DNA of 30,485 nt from Sphingobacteriaceae bacterium UBA2059 (GTDB lineage Bacteria; Bacteroidota; Bacteroidia; Sphingobacteriales; Sphingobacteriaceae). The DNA lies in contig DDAL01000024.1 in NCBI GenBank assembly GCA_002332615.1, positions 161,544-192,028 of the forward strand, read 5' to 3'. Made by a program: the position numbers and the translations under genes. The notes beneath the pieces were generated by a model that was given only the letters and a program-made list of their open reading frames with translations, made no database searches and was not told the DNA's origin. Shown here piece by piece: positions 13,836-22,447 of this stretch; within the stretch, counting starts at the first letter, position 1, and the number at the start of each line of letters is the position of its first letter.

Positions 13836-16673
13836 TTAATAGTTATATCTGAGTACTGCTTCAACAACAGGCTTTTTGCCCGAGTGTTCGTTCAAAAATA
13901 TCAATTTCCCGCCTATGTCAAAATCAGGAAGATAAAATCTTAATAAGTTCATATCCGATGTAAGCTCAAGTCCGTAAGATATAGGACTGATCCGTTTCTT
14001 TAAGTCGACATTTTCAAAATCGGCAAAGAAGCCTCCTTTTATTCGTTTAATATAGGCCAGGGGCCCCAGTTCCCAGTCTGGATAGAACATAGGAAGTCTA
14101 TAATTCAGCAGAACGGTGTTTTTAATTTCGTCTATATGCTTTAAGGAGCTGTAGCCCGAAACCAAAGGAATGTCCCACATGGTTTTAAAAGCACCTGTCC
14201 CTTTCCGGAAGTTGAGCGATGCAGCCAGGGAGTGGCTGGCAGCAAGGCCCGGAAAGTAAAAGGTAGACCGTACGGTAAACAGGCGGCCTTTTACGCGGTT
14301 TTCAAATGGCGAGTCTTTATAAGTAAAGCTGATGTTTTGGCCAAACCTCGGCGCCAGATCGTGCTGGCTGCGCCGACTGTTAGACGATGCATAAAGCTGA
14401 TAATGCATAGGAAAGCGAAAAGTATGAAGCAGGTTCTTAAAATCGTTTTCTATATTATATTTAGACCCGTAACTTGTGCCCCCCTTCAATCCAAAACCAT
14501 AAACAGTATTGTAGCGATTTATCGTAATGGGCAGGTGAGCTTCCGCCTTTATATAATGCTCGCGCCAGCTTACCGGTAACGTTGTTGCTGAGCCTCCTTT
14601 ATGTATCTTTCTGTAAAGCAGTCCTGCCCTGTTTGCGTAATCGACACTTAGTTTTGGAAAAAAACGACTATAGCTAATGCCGGCCAGATACTCATCTCTG
14701 CCAAGCTTATAGTTGTGCTGATACCGGGTATACAGGCTCATAGTATTGAGCAGATTATTTGATTGCAACTCCAGACCCAGGGTGTAGTCACGGTCCAAAC
14801 TCACATTTTCGGCCACAGGTACAAGGCTGTGAACGTTCAGTAAGTTAGATGCTTCTTTATACGGCTTGGAGGTATAGCTTTTAAGCGGTATACTGTCGAG
14901 TACATTCCTGCCCCCTTCCTGTAAATATAAAGGCTGAACATAGTCGCTTAACGTGTGCCTGGCAGAGCCAATAGTAGACTTCACTCTCTTTAGCCCGTTT
15001 AAAGCCGTTATATCAAATCCTTTATTTTGATAGATGTTACATACTATCCGGCCCGCTTTAAGGTCGTAAAGCGCATTGTATGCGCCCGTTTTTGCCGAGC
15101 TCATTTGAAAGATTGCATTTTCAGTCCTGTCAAGGCAGTAAATATTATCTATGCCATTGTAGTCGGCCTTAAATAACAGGTCGTTCATCAGGTAAGAAGG
15201 CCGGCTGAGATCCCTGTGCTCAAAGGGAAGCAAGGTTTCAAAAACAGCGTTTTTCAGGTCGAGTTCCAGCAGGCTTTTGCCTTTGTCGCCTACGGCTATC
15301 ATAACCGCTTTGTTTCCGTCAGGATGGAAGGAAGGCATCTGGAGCATCAGGCCGTCGGGGCTTTCAAAACGCCTTAGTTCCCTGCCGTTTTCAGCATCGA
15401 GCAGCACCGCGAATGTCTTAGTGTCAGGTGCTGCTTCTATGGCCAGTATACGTGTGCCATCAGGTGACAGGGCAGGGGCAAAGAGTCTGCTTTTACGGGT
15501 TAACTGTTTGCGTTTGCCTGTGGCAAAACTATACAGGTTTATTACACTAAAGGAGCGCAGGTGGTATCTTAAGTCGTACCTGAATTCATCCCAAACCAGT
15601 TTGTTTGCATTGTAACTGAACCAGGGAGTTTCCTGCCGGCCGGTGAAGAAGAGCGGACGATAATTCCCGCTGCTGTCAAACTCGACCAGCCTGTCGGCTT
15701 CTTTTCGCCCCTGTTTGATGGCTAGTATATTTCCGTTGGACAGGGGAGTGGGCATTAAATAGCTTTCAGGACTTTTCGCGGTCCTTTTGTTCAGAGGGTG
15801 ATAGCTTTCGGTACCCAGAGTTAAAAGTTGTTTTTCCCATATATGTTTTAGCTCCCGGAGAGTAGAATCATGGAAGCGGCGGGTATTCATACCTGTTAAG
15901 CCTTTTAATGCCCGGCTAAAGCTGTAGGGTCTTAATGGATTGGCTGCTATGTAATTCATAATACTGTCGGCGGCATGCAGTCCGCAGTCTCTGCGAAGCT
16001 TGGTATTCATAAAGTAGCCCAACTGATAATACCCCGCGGTAATGTCCTTATATGAACCAAGATAGTTTTTCGAATAGCTGTACTTTTTACCACTTAGTGT
16101 ATTTGACCTTAATTGGAGAACCCATTCAGGCGTGCGTCCGCGGCCAGCATGAGTAAGAGCTGTTTCAGTACTTACAGCATCGCCTTCATAAAACCACGAG
16201 GGGAGGCTTATGCCGAATACGCCCAGCGCCAGGGTTTCGAAAGGGGGAAAGTTGAACCGGCCAGTCAGTTTGTCATACTGTACAGCGTGGCGATATTCAT
16301 GTACAGCCAGCCCGCTCAGCCAGCTTTGAGGATCGAAGTACTGTGAAGGAGTAGTATAAAACTCGGATTTTCGGGGGGCAAGCTGTACGAAGCCGTTAGA
16401 TACTACGCCTTGGTTTATAAACAGGATGGTGAGCTTTTTTACCCGGGTATCAAGAGACTTTGTTTCCCTGCTTTGCAGCACCTCCAATAAGGAGAGGAGC
16501 TTACGGGCTTGTTCCTGACTCTCGCTGGGATATACCAGCCTGAACTTTTTAGTGTTCATTTGCTCCCATTTCACAGAAGGCGGACTTTGCTCTGCAGGAA
16601 AATACTGGGCCACACAACGTGATGAATAGAAAATGAAGTTAGATGCTATTAATAGCTTGATATACAGTTTCAT
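13836..16673 (-). CDS. Peptidase-propeller-barrel outer-membrane protein
   Basis: A 945-residue exported protein with a signal peptide (cleavage near residue 22). Three parts are visible. Residues about 35-280 form a gluzincin-like metallopeptidase with HEYRH at 125-129 (an HExxH zinc motif) and SWFYEGDAVSTE at 159-170, where Glu163 is the likely third ligand. Residues about 300-570 contain TolB/WD40-like repeats such as APALSPDGTRILAIE and MPSFHPDGNKAVMIA. Residues about 600-945 are alternating amphipathic strands typical of an outer-membrane barrel, ending in EAVLRYNY. Substrate and pathway are unknown. Such peptidase-plus-barrel proteins exist in Bacteroidota as uncharacterised genes. It is the first gene of a pair with the LapA-domain protein. 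No clear promoter box was found upstream. Confidence 0.85.
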   Translation of the reverse strand: MKLYIKLLIASNFIFYSSRCVAQYFPAEQSPPSVKWEQMNTKKFRLVYPSESQEQARKLLSLLEVLQSRETKSLDTRVKKLTILFINQGVVSNGFVQLAPRKSEFYTTPSQYFDPQSWLSGLAVHEYRHAVQYDKLTGRFNFPPFETLALGVFGISLPSWFYEGDAVSTETALTHAGRGRTPEWVLQLRSNTLSGKKYSYSKNYLGSYKDITAGYYQLGYFMNTKLRRDCGLHAADSIMNYIAANPLRPYSFSRALKGLTGMNTRRFHDSTLRELKHIWEKQLLTLGTESYHPLNKRTAKSPESYLMPTPLSNGNILAIKQGRKEADRLVEFDSSGNYRPLFFTGRQETPWFSYNANKLVWDEFRYDLRYHLRSFSVINLYSFATGKRKQLTRKSRLFAPALSPDGTRILAIEAAPDTKTFAVLLDAENGRELRRFESPDGLMLQMPSFHPDGNKAVMIAVGDKGKSLLELDLKNAVFETLLPFEHRDLSRPSYLMNDLLFKADYNGIDNIYCLDRTENAIFQMSSAKTGAYNALYDLKAGRIVCNIYQNKGFDITALNGLKRVKSTIGSARHTLSDYVQPLYLQEGGRNVLDSIPLKSYTSKPYKEASNLLNVHSLVPVAENVSLDRDYTLGLELQSNNLLNTMSLYTRYQHNYKLGRDEYLAGISYSRFFPKLSVDYANRAGLLYRKIHKGGSATTLPVSWREHYIKAEAHLPITINRYNTVYGFGLKGGTSYGSKYNIENDFKNLLHTFRFPMHYQLYASSNSRRSQHDLAPRFGQNISFTYKDSPFENRVKGRLFTVRSTFYFPGLAASHSLAASLNFRKGTGAFKTMWDIPLVSGYSSLKHIDEIKNTVLLNYRLPMFYPDWELGPLAYIKRIKGGFFADFENVDLKKRISPISYGLELTSDMNLLRFYLPDFDIGGKLIFLNEHSGKKPVVEAVLRYNY

Positions 16674-18017
16674 CTGAGTTCTAAAAAGGGCGATTAAGTC
16701 ATCTTGCTAATTTTACTAGTAGCTGTATGGGTTATTATCTAATTAATATCTTTATATAAAACACATTTTTGGACTGATTACTAATTAATTACGAGTAACA
16801 TAGATCCTATTATTAAATACTTATTTAACTAAATTTACGACTAATTTTTAAGGTTATCTATGTATCTCGCCAAGAAAGATGCTGTCGTGACTCCGATTTT
16901 GATAAAGACCTGTTCTGTTGCATTTGGTATTTGCTAAGAAAACGAAACCGCCAACGTGAGCCCGAAGCCTTTTGCCCGACCCTCACCCTTTCCTTGCAGC
17001 ACGGGTCAAGTTAAAACCTCCATTTAAATTAGGGACCTGACACGTTTATTGACGAGAGCCGGGAAGGAAATGCAGTATGTGGGCGGACGGCTGCGCTTAA
17101 TGAAATAAAACGAGCCGCTTCCTGGGCCGGAATAAAGTATGTTTAATCGTCCCGGTTGTGGTATGACATACTGTCTGTTTTTAAAAATGCCTAATCGTTG
17201 ATCCTGGAACTTATGCTGGTTTAATTTTCCTGCCTTATTTTATCCCGCTAACGTTGCTGGCCTAACTATCTTGAAGCATGATTGGTAGCTTCCTTGTTTT
17301 TGCTTAGTGTATTTAAGGGTATCTAATGGTAGCTTCGTTGCTTTAAGGGGAGCGCTCGCCTTTTCGGCTCATCTGGTTTCCGATGTCTGAAATGACCGCA
17401 GATGGAAACGGAGTTTACACAGGTCATGCGGCACATCCGTCCGCTGCGGGGGCGGCTTTCATCCAGGATATATCCAAGCGAAAACATGGATTCATCATGG
17501 ACTCATCATGGCCGCATTACGGATGCATATGCTACCCGCCACGCTTTGATCCTACGCTTTTCGGTGCCCGTGGCAAGGTTTATTTATAAGGACAGGCCAA
17601 GGTTTTTTTGGGCATGGCGGTTGGCCTGCTACACTTCAAAAATTTGAGTTCTGCCTCTCCTGTATACATGTGCACTGACTTTAGTTATATTTTGTGTTAT
17701 GCTGCTTTTTTACCGAATGCTTCGCGCTCCTTTTGGAAAGGACATATTGCTTAACCCGCACGTGTATTTTAACGGTATTGATTACGCCTTGCCGGTTTGA
17801 TGCTGTAACCTAAGTGCAAATTCCCGGTAGTACCTCTCGCTGGTTTGGTGGACGGTTTAAGGTTGCTCAAGGTACACTAAGCGCCGGACGGGCAGAAACG
17901 TTTTCTGGCATTGGTGCCGGCCTCTTTTACCTTCTCTGACCGGCAAAAAAAACCAGAGAGCCGCCTTCTATTTATGTGCAAGGCCACCCTCCGGCTTTAA
18001 GGTATTGTTAGTATTTT
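16674..18017. other. 1.34-kb region without a convincing gene
   Basis: The first 190 bp are very AT-rich and probably hold the promoter of the large barrel gene. From about 16860 on the composition rises to normal coding-like GC, yet all frames are broken by stops. The only open stretches, about 70-80 codons on the plus strand at 17383-17647, overlap each other and have no recognisable domain or start context. Small repeats occur: an imperfect 16-bp direct repeat at 17281-17296 and 17325-17340, a tandem 11-bp repeat at 17490-17511, and an 8-bp-stem inverted repeat at 17593-17628. The region may be decayed coding DNA, perhaps from an old mobile element, or may hide an RNA. I cannot decide which. 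Confidence 0.6.
17945..17995 (-). terminator. Intrinsic terminator of the tgt-lptG-eamA operon
   Basis: On the minus strand GCCGGAGGG pairs with CTCTCTGGT (9 pairs, three of them G-T). An inner stem GCCTT/AAGGC and a 12-nt loop lie within it, and a run of eight T follows. It begins 22 nt after the eamA stop codon. Confidence 0.65.
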
Positions 18018-18929
18018 TTAGACAATAAGGGGGTATTTTCTAAGGTGCCTTTTGGTAATCGTTTTACGTGCCAGCGGAAACAGGAAGATGGCCAGCAGTA
18101 TAATAAGCGTTCCTATATAGAAGCCGGATGTCATGTGCTCTTTCTGGCCGAAAATAATAAACGCCAGTACAATACCATAAACGGGTTCGAGGTTTGTTAC
18201 CAGTGCAACGGTGAACGGCGTAAGCTGCTGCATAACCGCTATACCTGCTACATAGGCAACAGAGGTGCATACGGTGCCCAGAATGAAGAGATAGATCATA
18301 TCAGGCACAGATAGCCTCATGCCTGCATTAAAGCCCCCTGTAAGCAGAATATAGGCCGATATCCATATAAAGGCACTAATTAGCTCATAAAAGCTTATAA
18401 TGGCCGCCGGGCGGTTCTTTACCTGCCTGGAATTGATAATGGAAAAGCAACTTGCGCAAAAGGCACTTATAAGTCCCAGAGTAATACCCAGGGTGTACTG
18501 TGTTTCAAATTTAAAGATCATAATAATGCCGCAAATAATAAGCAGGCCGGTGAGTATTTGCAGTTTGGATATTTTTTTGCCCGAAGTAAGAGGTTCCAGC
18601 ACCGCGGTGAACAGGGTAATGGAAGACAGACAGACAAGGGTAACCGAAACGGTTGACGATTTGATGGATTGGAAAAAGAGCACCCAGTGGGCAGCTAGTA
18701 TAGCTCCTGTAAAAAACAGCTTTATAAAGGTGTCTCGGCTAATTTTTATATTGAACCGCACGGCTTTGAAATAGACAAATAAGGAAACAGAGGCTATTAG
18801 TACCCTGTACCATACAAGATGCACCGACGAAACGGTAATTAGGGCACCAAGGATGCCTGTAAAGCCCCACACCAATACGGTAAGGTGGAGAATGAATAAA
18901 AAGCGGTTGTTTTTTTCGGGAGAAAGCAT
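18018..18929 (-). CDS. EamA/DMT-family transporter
   Basis: A 303-residue inner-membrane protein with about ten hydrophobic segments arranged as two EamA repeats. The first covers roughly residues 10-135 (VLVWGFTGILGALI, LVWYRVLIA) and the second roughly 145-290 (YTLGITLGLISAFCAS, LVTNLEPVYGIVLAFIIFGQ). The last of these is the typical EPV motif of the second repeat. Family members export amino acids, metabolites or other small molecules, and the substrate cannot be told from sequence. It is the last gene of a tight minus-strand operon, 2 bp after the LptF/G-like gene, and is followed by a good hairpin terminator. Confidence 0.92.
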   Translation of the reverse strand: MLSPEKNNRFLFILHLTVLVWGFTGILGALITVSSVHLVWYRVLIASVSLFVYFKAVRFNIKISRDTFIKLFFTGAILAAHWVLFFQSIKSSTVSVTLVCLSSITLFTAVLEPLTSGKKISKLQILTGLLIICGIIMIFKFETQYTLGITLGLISAFCASCFSIINSRQVKNRPAAIISFYELISAFIWISAYILLTGGFNAGMRLSVPDMIYLFILGTVCTSVAYVAGIAVMQQLTPFTVALVTNLEPVYGIVLAFIIFGQKEHMTSGFYIGTLIILLAIFLFPLARKTITKRHLRKYPLIV

Positions 18930-18931
18930 AT

Positions 18932-20023
18932 TTACTTAGGAGCTTTAATCAAAAGATAGATACCGAGAGCGCCAAAAACTATATTAGGAATAAACACAGC
19001 AAGCAGGGGGGGAAGTCCGCCTTTTAAGGCAAACATGGTAGAAAACTGGATAAACAGAATATAGGTAAAGCTCAAAAAGATGCCGATACCCAGTGGCAGT
19101 CCGATGCCTCCGCGCACTTTGCGCGAAGAAAGGGACACGCCCATAAGTGTTAAAACAAAGGCCGATAGCGGGTAGACAAATCGTTTATATTTTTCCAGCA
19201 GGAGGTTTTGCATAATGCCTGCGCCTCGTATGCGCTCTTTTTCTATACGGCTGTTTAGCTCTTTCATGCTCATAGCCATGTAAATGTTTTCGTATACTTC
19301 AAAGTCTACCGGCCTCATGTCCAAAGTGGTATCTTTGCGGGTTCCGGCATACATTTTTTCTTTCAGGCCATCTATTTCTCTCACTGTATAGGACTCAATG
19401 CCCCATTTTTTCTGTACGGAATCCCAAAGGATACGATCCGCAACCAGCTTTTCGGTCAGCTGCTTGCCGTTAAACTTTTCCAGGACGAAGGTATAGCCCA
19501 CCTTTTGTGTATTGTCGAAATTGCGTATGTAAACAAAGGTATTTTTGTCTATCTGCATGTGCGTTTCCGACTTGGTATTGTTCTCTTTGGGTTTTATGTA
19601 CACATTTTCAAAGCCGATCATCAGCCGGTTGGTTTTCGGTATGATGTATAGATTGGCTATGAGCGTTATGAGAAAGATGACAGATGCCGATACAAAATAA
19701 GGCCAAAGGAAGCGTTTAAAGCTCACTCCTCCGCTTAGTATGGGCACAATCTCGGTTTGATCGGCCATCTTAGCAGTAAAAAAAATAACGGCAATGAAAT
19801 TAATAAGCGGCGAGAGGAAGTTGAGATAAAACGGAATGAAGCCGGCGTAGTACTCAAAGATGATTTTTGACATCGGGGCCGAGCGTTTTAAAAAATCGTC
19901 CAGTTTTTCCGATATATCAAAAATGACAATAACAACCGTAAATATGGCGCAGGTAAAAATAAAAGTACCCAGATACTTTTTAATAATATACCAGTCAATG
20001 ATTTTTATGTACCTGCCAAGCAT
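18932..20023 (-). CDS. LptF/LptG (YjgP/YjgQ) family permease
   Basis: A 363-residue inner-membrane subunit of the lipopolysaccharide export ABC transporter. The N-terminal half has three membrane segments, including DWYIIKKYLGTFIFTCAIFT, the SPLINFIAVIFFTAKMADQTEIVPILSGG coupling region and a third at about residues 110-130. A periplasmic beta-jellyroll of about 130 residues follows (HMQIDKNTFVYIRNFDN and onward). Three C-terminal membrane segments include RFVYPLSAFVLTLMGVSLS. The family split between LptF and LptG cannot be decided by eye; LptG is slightly favoured by the N-terminus. It lies 3 bp from tgt and 2 bp from the EamA gene, so the three are cotranscribed although not obviously related in function. 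Confidence 0.93.
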   Translation of the reverse strand: MLGRYIKIIDWYIIKKYLGTFIFTCAIFTVVIVIFDISEKLDDFLKRSAPMSKIIFEYYAGFIPFYLNFLSPLINFIAVIFFTAKMADQTEIVPILSGGVSFKRFLWPYFVSASVIFLITLIANLYIIPKTNRLMIGFENVYIKPKENNTKSETHMQIDKNTFVYIRNFDNTQKVGYTFVLEKFNGKQLTEKLVADRILWDSVQKKWGIESYTVREIDGLKEKMYAGTRKDTTLDMRPVDFEVYENIYMAMSMKELNSRIEKERIRGAGIMQNLLLEKYKRFVYPLSAFVLTLMGVSLSSRKVRGGIGLPLGIGIFLSFTYILFIQFSTMFALKGGLPPLLAVFIPNIVFGALGIYLLIKAPK

Positions 20024-20026
20024 AGC

Positions 20027-21157
20027 TTATAAACGTTGAGACAGTTGTTTTACCATTTTGTTTTTCCATTCATAGAAAGTGCCATTCTCAATGCGCTCGC
20101 GAGCTTCGGTAACCAGCCATAGATAGAAATGAAGATTGTGCAAGGTAGCAATCTGAGCGCCAAGTATTTCTTTTGAAATTAACAAATGACGCAGATACGC
20201 TTTCGAATAGCTGAGGTCTGAAAATAAGTTGCTTTCCGGATCTACGGGCGAAAAGTCGTTCTTCCACTTTTCGTTGCGCAGATTAAGTATACCCCGACTG
20301 GTGAACAGCATGCCGTTGCGTGCGTTGCGGCTCGGCATTACGCAGTCGAGCATATCAACCCCCAGGGCAATGCTTTCAAGTATATTTGCCGGAGTGCCCA
20401 CTCCCATGAGGTAGCGGGGTTTATCCGCAGGGAGTATATCGCACACCACCTCGGTCATTGCATACATTTCTTCTGCCGGTTCGCCTACAGACAAGCCTCC
20501 GATAGCGTTTCCTTCGCGACCGAAGGAAGCAATGGTTTCGGCCGATTTCACTCTCAGGTCTTTGTAAACTGATCCCTGTACAATGGGGAAGAGAGTTTGC
20601 GAATAACCGTATTTGGGCTGGGTAGCGTCAAAGCGTTCGCAACAGCGCTTAAGCCACCTGTGGGTCATGTCGAGCGAGCGGCTTGCATACCCATAGTCGC
20701 AAGGGTAGGGCGTGCACTCGTCAAAGGCCATAATAATGTCGGCACCGATGGTGCGCTGGGTGTCCATTACGCTTTCGGGTGTAAACAGGTGCTTCGACCC
20801 GTCTATATGCGAGCGGAAGGTAACGCCTTCTTCCTTGATCTTTCGTACTTCCGAGAGGGAGTATACCTGGTATCCGCCGCTGTCGGTAAGGATGGGCTTG
20901 TCCCATCCGTTAAACTTGTGCAGTCCGCCGGCTTTCTCCAGGGTATCCAGGCCCGGTCTTAAATAGAGGTGGTAGGTATTGCCCAGGATGATCTGTGCCT
21001 TAATATCTTCTTTTAGTTCCCGCTGGTGAACTGCTTTTACAGAACCTGCAGTACCAACAGGCATAAAAATAGGGGTTTTAATAAGCCCGTGATCTGTTGT
21101 TATTTCTCCGGTGCGGGCCTTCGAAAACTTGTCTTGTACTTCTAACTTAAATTTCAT
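20027..21157 (-). CDS. tgt: Queuine tRNA-ribosyltransferase (Tgt)
   Basis: Exchanges guanine-34 for a 7-deazaguanine base in GUN-anticodon tRNAs. At 376 residues the length is typical. The general acid/base motif TDSGGYQ gives Asp92, and the nucleophile motif LDCVMPSRNARNG gives Asp281. QGSVYKDLR and GGLSVGEP are also present. The zinc site is unusual: where E. coli Tgt has CxCxxC, this protein has S309, L311 and D314 (DPESNLFSDLSYSKAY). The histidine corresponding to the fourth ligand (TLHN, His340) is kept. I chose the ATG at 21157 over one 87 bp upstream because KFKLEVQDKFSKARTG is the family N-terminus and a promoter-like box lies at 21167-21174. It heads an operon with lptG-like and eamA-like genes. 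Confidence 0.96.
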   Translation of the reverse strand: MKFKLEVQDKFSKARTGEITTDHGLIKTPIFMPVGTAGSVKAVHQRELKEDIKAQIILGNTYHLYLRPGLDTLEKAGGLHKFNGWDKPILTDSGGYQVYSLSEVRKIKEEGVTFRSHIDGSKHLFTPESVMDTQRTIGADIIMAFDECTPYPCDYGYASRSLDMTHRWLKRCCERFDATQPKYGYSQTLFPIVQGSVYKDLRVKSAETIASFGREGNAIGGLSVGEPAEEMYAMTEVVCDILPADKPRYLMGVGTPANILESIALGVDMLDCVMPSRNARNGMLFTSRGILNLRNEKWKNDFSPVDPESNLFSDLSYSKAYLRHLLISKEILGAQIATLHNLHFYLWLVTEARERIENGTFYEWKNKMVKQLSQRL

Positions 21158-21166
21158 TTGAGCTTG

Positions 21167-21174
21167 CAAAGGTA
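21167..21174 (-). promoter_or_regulatory. Candidate -7 promoter box for tgt
   Basis: Minus-strand TACCTTTG matches TAnnTTTG 9 nt before the chosen tgt ATG. If it is real, the message has almost no leader and the longer upstream start cannot be used. No TTG is found at the right distance. Confidence 0.4.
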
Positions 21175-21289
21175 AATAAATTCTTAGTATGCCATGGAGG
21201 TAATAATGAGCTTGTTGCAGCTTGTAAGTACCTGTCGGGAGCATAATTGTTTGTTTTTGGTATTATCGCTTAATTTGTGACAGGTTGTA

Positions 21290-21297
21290 TATATTTG
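21290..21297 (+). promoter_or_regulatory. Candidate -7 promoter box for the GT2 operon
   Basis: TATATTTG matches TAnnTTTG and ends 12 nt before the ATG at 21310. It lies downstream of an alternative GTG start at 21277, which argues against that start. The -33 element is not clear. Confidence 0.4.
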
Positions 21298-21309
21298 CAC
21301 CTTTTCTGT

Positions 21310-22437
21310 ATGAGCCAGGTAATCACGGATTATATTCTACTGTCTTCTTTTATTCTGTTGCAGGTAAGCCTTACTATTCAGCTTTGTTTTGTGCTCTTTG
21401 TTAATTTGAGGCTTTCAAAATATAGGCCTGCTGCCCCTTCGGACGCAGTGCTGCCGGTAACGGTGGTGATTTGCGCCCGCAATGAAGAGAATAACCTGCG
21501 CACCTACCTTCCTCTGATACTGGAGCAGGATCACCCCGATTTTGAGGTGGTGGTGGTTAATGATTGTTCTGCCGATGACTCGGAGCAGGTTCTAAGAAGC
21601 TTTTCACAAAAATACAAGCACCTTAAAGTGGTAACGCTTAATGAACATGCGCGCTTTAAACACGGAAAAAAGTTTGCTGCTACCCTGGGTATAAAGGCGG
21701 CATCCAATGAGTATCTGTTATTTACCGATGCTGACTGCAGACCGGCATCGCCCCGGTGGGTTCGCTTTATGCAAGAGCATTTTGGGCAGCATAAAGAAGT
21801 GGTTCTCGGCTATTCGCCCTACCCCCGCCGCAAAGGTTTTTTAAATGCCTTTATACGATTTGAAACGTTTAATACGGCCCTTAGCTACTTGTCTTTTGCG
21901 CTGGCAGGCAGGCCTTATATGGGCGTTGGCCGCAATATGGGCTATACCCGTTCGCTGTTTTTCAAAAACAAAGGCTTTGCCTCGCACATGCACATCCCAT
22001 CAGGTGATGATGATCTTTTTGTTAATCAGAACGCCAGCCGCCATAACACGGCCGTCGAGCTGCGTCCTGAAAGCATCGTTTGGTCAGACCCTAAGTGCAC
22101 GTATAGAAGTTATTGGAAGCAAAAAAGAAGACATATGAGTGCGGGTAAGGCATACAAAGCTTCGGATAAATGGATACTAAGCCTGCAAACCGGGTCGGCC
22201 TTGTTATTTTATGCCATGCTGGTGGTGCTCATGCTGCTTAATGCGCCCTGGTGGATTATGGCTGGTACCTATGTCCTGCGTTTGTGCGCTCAGCTGCTTG
22301 TGTATGTTCCTGCTTTTAAAAAGTTGCAGTACCGCGACCTCATCTGGTCTTTTCCGGTGCTCGATATTTTATTTAACGTTTTTCTTATCATATTAAGTGT
22401 CATTTCGCTCTTTGGAAAGAAAGTGGCATGGAAGTAA
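21310..22437 (+). CDS. Family 2 glycosyltransferase, membrane-anchored
   Basis: A 375-residue processive-type GT-A glycosyltransferase. An N-terminal membrane segment (about 8-32) precedes the nucleotide-sugar domain. That domain shows VTVVICARNEENNL, VVNDCSADD with Asp85, and the metal-binding FTDADCRP (Asp140, Asp142). Further on come SGDDDLFVN as the likely acceptor/base motif and QKRRHMSAGKAY, a variant of the QxxRW motif. Two or three C-terminal membrane segments follow (about 305-370). The sugar and acceptor are unknown; cell-surface polysaccharide or glycolipid synthesis is likely. The ATG at 21310 is preferred over a GTG 33 bp upstream. It heads a plus-strand run with rsmG 10 bp downstream and then dprA. 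Confidence 0.92.
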   Translation: MSQVITDYILLSSFILLQVSLTIQLCFVLFVNLRLSKYRPAAPSDAVLPVTVVICARNEENNLRTYLPLILEQDHPDFEVVVVNDCSADDSEQVLRSFSQKYKHLKVVTLNEHARFKHGKKFAATLGIKAASNEYLLFTDADCRPASPRWVRFMQEHFGQHKEVVLGYSPYPRRKGFLNAFIRFETFNTALSYLSFALAGRPYMGVGRNMGYTRSLFFKNKGFASHMHIPSGDDDLFVNQNASRHNTAVELRPESIVWSDPKCTYRSYWKQKRRHMSAGKAYKASDKWILSLQTGSALLFYAMLVVLMLLNAPWWIMAGTYVLRLCAQLLVYVPAFKKLQYRDLIWSFPVLDILFNVFLIILSVISLFGKKVAWK

Positions 22438-22447
22438 TTACTATCTA

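Noticed and set aside
17281..17511. CRISPR-like repeats
   Set aside because: The direct repeats are two-copy, short and diverged, with no regular spacing and no cas genes in the window.
17383..17647. Two overlapping plus-strand frames of 68 and 81 codons in the gene-free region
   Set aside because: They overlap each other, have no family features and no plausible promoter or start context; kept only as part of the description of that region.
16861..17940. Possible tmRNA, RNase P RNA or other known structural RNA in the gene-free stretch
   Set aside because: I looked on both strands for the conserved blocks of rnpB and tmRNA and found none.
17933..17958. Plus-strand hairpin TCTCTG...CAGAGA
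   Set aside because: Only six base pairs with the A-run in the loop; the longer minus-strand structure at 17945-17995 explains the same bases better.
21158..21244. Extended N-terminus for Tgt from the ATG at 21244
   Set aside because: The added 29 residues have no family counterpart, and a promoter-like box lies inside them.
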